NCBI GenBank assembly: GCA_003255025.1
Contig: QANY01011949.1
Coordinates: 186,001-250,000, forward strand
Source of the DNA: Datisca glomerata
Lineage: Eukaryota > Streptophyta > Magnoliopsida > Cucurbitales > Datiscaceae
Reading direction: 5' to 3'
DNA: 64,000 bases
Under the pieces are notes generated by a model, which ran no database searches, was not told where the DNA came from, and saw only the letters and a list, made by a program, of their open reading frames with translations. A program made the position numbers and the translations under genes. Positions 59,296 through 64,000 of this stretch are shown one piece after another (the first letter of the stretch is position 1; every line of letters begins with the position of its first letter).

Positions 59296-59635
59296 ATAAA
59301 TATAAGAATGTTTTGTAACGTAAGGTCAACTTTATTGTTTGTATGTTTTTGTGATTTTTGAGTGTAGATATAAAATAATTAATGTATGCATAATATAAAT
59401 AAGATAGAAGAGCCAATGCCTTTGTAGGCTATGTTATTGTATAATATATGCAAATATTATGAAATACATATTACTTACACCATTACGTAAGTTGTTTAGA
59501 ACTATGATGATAATCTACCTCAACTCTCATTACGTATATGTTATTAATAGTGTGAAAATATACTATTACAACCGAGCTTGTGCCGGGTACCTAGTTTAAA
59601 AAGAAAACACAAATTATTGTTTGTTTGAAGTGTAG

Positions 59636-59865
59636 GAAAATTCAATTAATATGGAGGCTATTGGTATTTTTCACTCCTAGGAAACCGAAAGTACAAAAAT
59701 GGACGACGACCAAACCGAGCTACTGGCTATGGATACTGGAAGCCCACTGGAGATGACAAGCCATTCAAGTTCAACAAGGTGGTTGTAGGATTCAGGAAGT
59801 CTTTAGTGTATTATGAAGGAAAATTAACCAAGGGTAATAAGATCGATTGGCTTATTTTTATATGT
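59636..59865 (+). pseudogene. NAC-domain copy 11, exon B
   Basis: After the intron remainder and acceptor tag|gaaaa it has one early stop (aattaatatgg). It is then open in the five-T class: YGGYWYFSLLGNRKYKNG, RRPNRATGYGYWKPTGDDKP and FKFNKVVVGFRKSLVYYEGK, followed by IDWLIFICL. These are NAC subdomains C and D (consensus RPNRAAGSGYWKATG and KKTLVFYKGK). It is one of the clearest copies for recognising the family. Confidence 0.9.
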
Positions 59866-60046
59866 CTGAAATTTTTTCCGAAAGGAAATATCGGAGTACT
59901 AAAATATCTAAAATATTCTATTTTTTTAATAAATCAAAATGACCACCGAAACATAATTGACTACTAGGTGTATATGTGACCATCTCAAAGTAGCACAAGT
60001 AGGTAGCTGATAGCCTATTTGTGACTTTGTGATAGGGGCAAGGGTC

Positions 60047-60605
60047 CCACCTGAAGAAGAAGATACTGCTATAGAGGAGTTTTCAGGTGATGAATATGAA
60101 GAAGAACAAGAAGTGTTTAGCAATGAGAATATTGTCATAGACTATCATAGTCTATGTCCATGTGACTTTAAATTTACCTCTTCTGATGGAGTGCTTGTCC
60201 ATTATTACTTAGAAAAGAAAGTTAAGAATGAAGCAATTCCTTTCAATGGCTTCAACGTGATCAATTTGTATAACTATGATCCATAAACACTTACTGGTAA
60301 TATTTATTTCCTGATCTTCTCTCTCTGAGTGAATATATTTAAAAAGAAAGCATCAATTATTATTTGTTTGAGGTGTAGGAAAATTCAAGAAATATGGAGG
60401 CTATTGGTATTTTTTCACTCCTAGGAAACTAGAAGTATAAAAATGGACGGCGACCGAACCAAGTTGCCGGCTACGGATATTGGAAGCCCACTAGAGTTAA
60501 CAAGCCATTCAAGTTCAATAATGTGGTTGTAGGAATGAGGAAGTCTTTAGTATATTACGAAGTAAAATCTGCTAGGGGTGATGAGACCGATTGACTTATT
60601 TTTAT
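60047..60605 (+). pseudogene. NAC-domain copy 12 (exons A 60047-60296, B 60379-60605)
   Basis: The upstream linker is fused straight into the acidic leader (gggtccc|acctgaagaagaag), removing the ATG and first 15 codons. The frame is then open through DYHSLCPCDFKFTSSDGVLV, KKVKNEAIPFNGFNVINLYN and YDP to a stop (ccataaaca) shortly before the donor. Exon B is of the six-T class. Confidence 0.87.
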
Positions 60606-60780
60606 ATTTCTGAAGCCTTTTTTTTAAAGAGAATACTGGAACACCGAAGTATGACTAGTATGTGTATAGGTGACCATCTTAAAGTAGCACAACTAGGTAG
60701 CTGGTAGCCTATTTGTGACTTTATGATTGGAGCAAGGGTCCCATCCTATTTGTAACAATATTTTATTTTTGATTCTGAAG

Positions 60781-61037
60781 ATGGTCAAAAACAAAAGAAG
60801 AAAGATTAGTATCAATATCCCACCAGAAGAAGAAGATATTGCCATAGAGGTGTTTTCAGATGATGAATCTGAAGAAGAAGAACAAGAAGTGTTTAACATT
60901 GAGAATATTGTCATAGACTATCTTAGTTAATGTCCACATAGTTTTAAATTTACACCTTCTGATGGAGGGATAGAGGGCTTGTCCATTATTACTTGGAAAA
61001 GAAAGTCAAGAATGAAGCAGTTCTTGTCAATGCTCTG
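60781..61037 (+). pseudogene. NAC-domain copy 13, exon A only
   Basis: ATG 60781 (MVKNKRRKISINIPPEEED), then an acidic run and NIENIVIDYLS followed by a stop (cttagttaatg). The later VHYYLEKKVKNEAV block is present in another frame with an insertion near 60965. It ends abruptly at about 61037 where gypsy-type sequence begins; no exon B remains. Confidence 0.85.
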
Positions 61038-62594
61038 TGTATTTATGGTACCATGTTATTTCCAAATATCCAAGGTTATATGGATGATAAAGTGATAAAA
61101 ATATTATTCAAGTCGAACATGGTGTTAACCCTGCTATCTCAATTCTCGCTGAGACTATCCGTTCTTTGAATCACATCCGAGTGTCTGGAAAAGGAAAGTT
61201 CATCAGCTCTTCAACTCTTTTGTGTATTTGGATTCTCAGCCATCTAAGATGTCCGCAAGATTTCAAATGTCCTCAAGTTAAGTTCTCAAGCTCATGGATG
61301 AAGACGAGGATCCCTATTGCAGAATTTGGAGTGGCCAAATGGAATCCGCAGTTTCCTACAAAAGGGGCTTGGCTCTCATACCTATCCAAGTTAAAAGATG
61401 AGGATGTTATTTGGAAAGCCCATTGGATGCCGTTAACACCAATGATCTACAGATGTGGTGATTTTCAATGTGTTCCGCTCCCGGGATCATGGGGTTGTAC
61501 TAGTTATGCTCCGCTAATGGCACTCTGTCAATTATACATGAGATAGTTTGTCCCCACCACGCATGCATTGAAGGATATTGAAGTTAGTTACAATTATTAA
61601 GGAATTGAACAAAAACTGCAGCAGCTGACTGGAGCTTGGGAAATAACAAGAATAATGCAAAATGAGAAGAATCGCATGAACTGCACAAAGGAGTATGAAG
61701 CATGGCTTGAGAGTAGAAACAAAGTACTTATTGCCTTACCAGTTGAGGATGTACCATCAGCCAAATCACTAGAAGTTCATCAAAATATTGCTAAAAAGGA
61801 AAAGCTAGATGAGTTATTAGGAGCGGTAAAAAGTTCTAGCCCTCTTGGAAGAAAACAGACGACTAGCAGTCGAGGCGAATTTGTCTGAGAAACACATAAT
61901 CGAAGCTGAAGAACAACTCAAAGAGTTGAGAAATAAGGTTGAGGATCGGGCATATCTGAAGCGAAAAAACTCAGAGTTGGGAACTGACACTCGCCAATTG
62001 AGCAACAAAATTAGAAAGATGGCGGAAGACAATGAGAACTTGCGAGGGGTAATCTAAGAACGAGAGGATCAAATCATGAAGTTAGAGAGGAAAAATAAGC
62101 TGGTACGAGAAATTCTAGAAGAGGTGAAGGGAACTATTGATAAGAAAAATGCGTACACCGTCGAGTTAGAAGAGCAATATGACGCATTACGACAAATCGT
62201 TGATAATTTGCAAGTTGATTTAGAGAATCATAAAGTTAAGAAGACTGAGTCCACAAATGATTCTGAAGAATTATTGAAAGTCATCGCAAGCCTTGAGCAC
62301 CAAGTTAGAGCTTATCAGAACGTGGCAGAGAAGTTAACAAGAAACAATGATGCTAATGTCGATATAATAAGATATGATTATCAGTTGCTACAACAAGAGT
62401 ACAACTCGATTCAACAACGATCTGGGCAGGCTGTGGAATGGCTTAAAGGCATGGCTGTGAGAGCGGGCAATTTGGCGGAACAAGCTTCATTTTTGAAGAA
62501 AAATGTCTTGCCCATCCATCCTAATGGGGAGAACTTGTCTAAGTTTTTGGAAGAAGTCAACCAGGATTTGGGTCAATTTGGTCATTTTATATGA
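61036..62594 (+). pseudogene. DUF7745-like and coiled-coil region of a gypsy-type element
   Basis: Through a few shifts I read LCIYGTMLFPNIQGYMDDKV, GVNPAISILAETIRSLNHIR, STLLCIWILSHLRCP, AEFGVAKWNPQFPTKGAWLS, VIWKAHWMPLTPMIYRCGDF and LPGSWGCTSYAPLMALCQLY. This is a plant protein region (DUF7745-type, named from memory) found 5' of gag in some gypsy-related elements. A stop at about 61546 separates it from a charged coiled-coil segment in pieces (61655-61888, 61845-62057, 62076-62594; for example VEDRAYLKRKNSELGTDTRQ). Whether the native element encoded one protein or several is unclear. Confidence 0.75.
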
Positions 62595-62832
62595 ACTCAT
62601 ATTATGAAGTAATGTAATTGACTTCTACATACTCAAATATAGTGGATGGCTCTACTAATTGAATGAAATTGACAGTATCATTTCTCATGCATAAATTTAC
62701 TCTCATTATTTATTCTTTTAATTAGCAAAAATCTACATCTCATTACTTTATTTTTATTTGTTTTAAAGAAATTTTTCAAAGATTGCCCGACAACTTCGAC
62801 ATCCCTATCAAACTCGAGCTCAAGTTAGGGTC
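62595..62832. other. Non-coding spacer between the coiled-coil frame and gag
   Basis: About 240 bp without a coding frame. It has T-rich stretches and could be an intron or leader of the gypsy-type element. Confidence 0.4.
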
Positions 62833-64000
62833 ATGGACGAGCAAGAAAGAGAGCAATCGCGAGAGGAAATGAAGGAAGAGATTAGGGAGCTAAAAGAGCA
62901 AATGGCTAAAGTCCTCGAACTTCTCACTGTAAGTAAGGGAAAGGCCTATTTTGAAAATCCCCAAGGGGCTCAATCATCACAAAATCAACTACCAAACGAT
63001 ACTCCATTTTATTCTCCTGGGTTCAATCATAAAAAAATCAACTACCAACCTATCAACGTCATTAGGTTGACTAGTTTCAGCATGCTTCACCACCAATAAA
63101 TATCCAGCATCATCCATTTCCAAATGTCTAGGAAACAATGCAGACAGGGAATGATACTGTCAATTTCATTCCACAAGACGAACTCGCTAATGAGCCAATC
63201 ATCATAACCGATGTTGATGACCCAAACATGCAGAAGCCTATTACCAAGTCAAGTGACAACCCACGATCGAAAGACAAATTGGACTTTCTAGAGGAGAGAT
63301 TACGTGCTATTGAAGGATCTGATGTATACGGTACCATTGATGCCACCCAATTATGTTTGGTCCCTGATGTGAACATCCCACATAAATTCAAACTACCTAA
63401 GTTTGAAAAATATGATGGTATTACGTGCCCTAGAAGTCACCTTATTATGTACTGCAGAAAAATGGTTGCTTGTGCAAATGATGATAAGCTGCTGATTCAT
63501 TTCTTTCAAGATAGCCTGATGGGGGCCGCATCTCGTTGGTATATCCAATTGGATAACCAACATATTCGGAGGTGGAAAAATCTAGCAGATGCTTTTTTAA
63601 GACAATATAAGTACAACATAGACATAGCCCCTGATCGTTTGGACTTACAAAGGATAGAGAAAAAGCCCACAGAAGGCATTAAAGAATATGCACAAAGGTG
63701 GAGGGAATTAGCTGCTCAGGTACACCCCCCCCCCCCATTGTCAGACAAGGAAATGGATGGAATGTTTATTAACACCTTGAGACCTCCATTCTATGACATG
63801 ATGATTGGAAATGCTTCAAACAACTTCTCTGACATCATAGTGATCGGTGAAAAGATTGAGTACGGGATAAAGAATGGAAGAATTTTGAAAATCGTATCAA
63901 ATACATCATCAGTAAAAAAGGGGCCTCCATTGAAGCGAAAAAAATGGGATATACAGATGATCAATTTCGGGTACCCATCACAAGCTATGAACCCGGGATC
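62833..64000 (+). pseudogene. Ty3-gypsy-type gag (Retrotrans_gag), runs off the window
   Basis: The first part (62833-63099, MDEQEREQSREEMKEEIREL) is a charged helix followed by a Pro/Asn-rich linker. A frameshift near 63065 leads to a frame open from about 63120 to the window end: FKLPKFEKYDGITCPRSHL, DKLLIHFFQDSLMGAASRWY, WKNLADAFLRQYKYNIDIAP and EGIKEYAQRWRELAAQV, then MFINTLRPPFYDMMIG. These are the conserved gag blocks of plant gypsy elements. A run of 12 C (63726-63737) encodes extra prolines and is likely a replication-prone site. Protease and pol should lie beyond 64000. Confidence 0.88.

Larger units (their letters stand above)
54504..59594. mobile_element. Non-autonomous Helitron, 5.1 kb
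   Basis: The insert starts TC (tcttactcttataaaagagt) and ends CTAG (gtgccgggtacctag), and lies exactly between A (54503) and T (59595) of the NAC intron (gaatata|tttaaaaag in uninterrupted copies). 5' TC, 3' CTRR, A|T insertion without duplication and a GC-rich imperfect hairpin just before the 3' end (ccgagcttgtgccgg) are the Helitron hallmarks. No Rep/helicase is present. The interior is a patchwork of leader-like T-rich DNA and, near the 3' end, a gag fragment. Confidence 0.87.

Overview
This is eukaryotic nuclear DNA from a flowering plant, most likely a eudicot. It is AT-rich, has GT-AG introns, and is dominated by plant transposable-element families (Ty1-copia, Ty3-gypsy, LINE, MULE, CACTA-like, Helitron). 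I cannot name the species. Only one ordinary host gene is clear: a nucleotide-sugar/triose-phosphate translocator family gene on the minus strand at the left edge (1-2005). At least six of its seven exons can be read, and its 3' end lies outside the window. A weak promoter-plus-leader-like module follows on the plus strand (3142-3600).

From 3.8 kb to 34 kb the window is a stack of nested insertions. Copia element 1 (3810-16860) has an expanded 5' LTR and an organelle-like 1.6-kb insert at the LTR/primer-site junction. A 1.2-kb Pack-MULE-type element (17012-18218) carries a lectin-receptor-kinase fragment. A LINE remnant (18666-21295) is split by a TA-flanked terminal-inverted-repeat element and fused to a minus-strand copia fragment (21295-22917). 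A short-LTR minus-strand copia (25878-32864) is hollowed out by a Mutator-like element that carries both a mudrA transposase fragment and a Ulp1-type protease fragment. A CACTA-like element (from about 32943) carries a MORN-repeat gene fragment.

From 34.9 kb to 61 kb the backbone is a cluster of 13 recognisable copies of a two-exon unit encoding an N-terminal NAC DNA-binding domain behind a basic/acidic leader. Seven copies run head-to-tail on + (period about 0.8 kb), three on -, then three on +. The cluster was later cut by copia element 2 (40178-48769, in the intron of copy 7), a CACTA-like element (50398-52887, in exon A of copy 9) and a 5.1-kb Helitron (54504-59594, in the intron of copy 11, at an exact A|T junction). 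The NAC copies carry recurrent frame conflicts and stops, so most or all are pseudogenes.

The right end (61036-64000) is the start of a gypsy-type element with a DUF7745-like region, a coiled coil and a retrotransposon gag domain running off the window.

No prokaryotic features, CRISPR arrays, rRNA or tRNA genes were seen. The most noteworthy signal is the amplified NAC-domain cluster and its shared lesion. The best supported structural events are the four insertions with readable target-site signatures.
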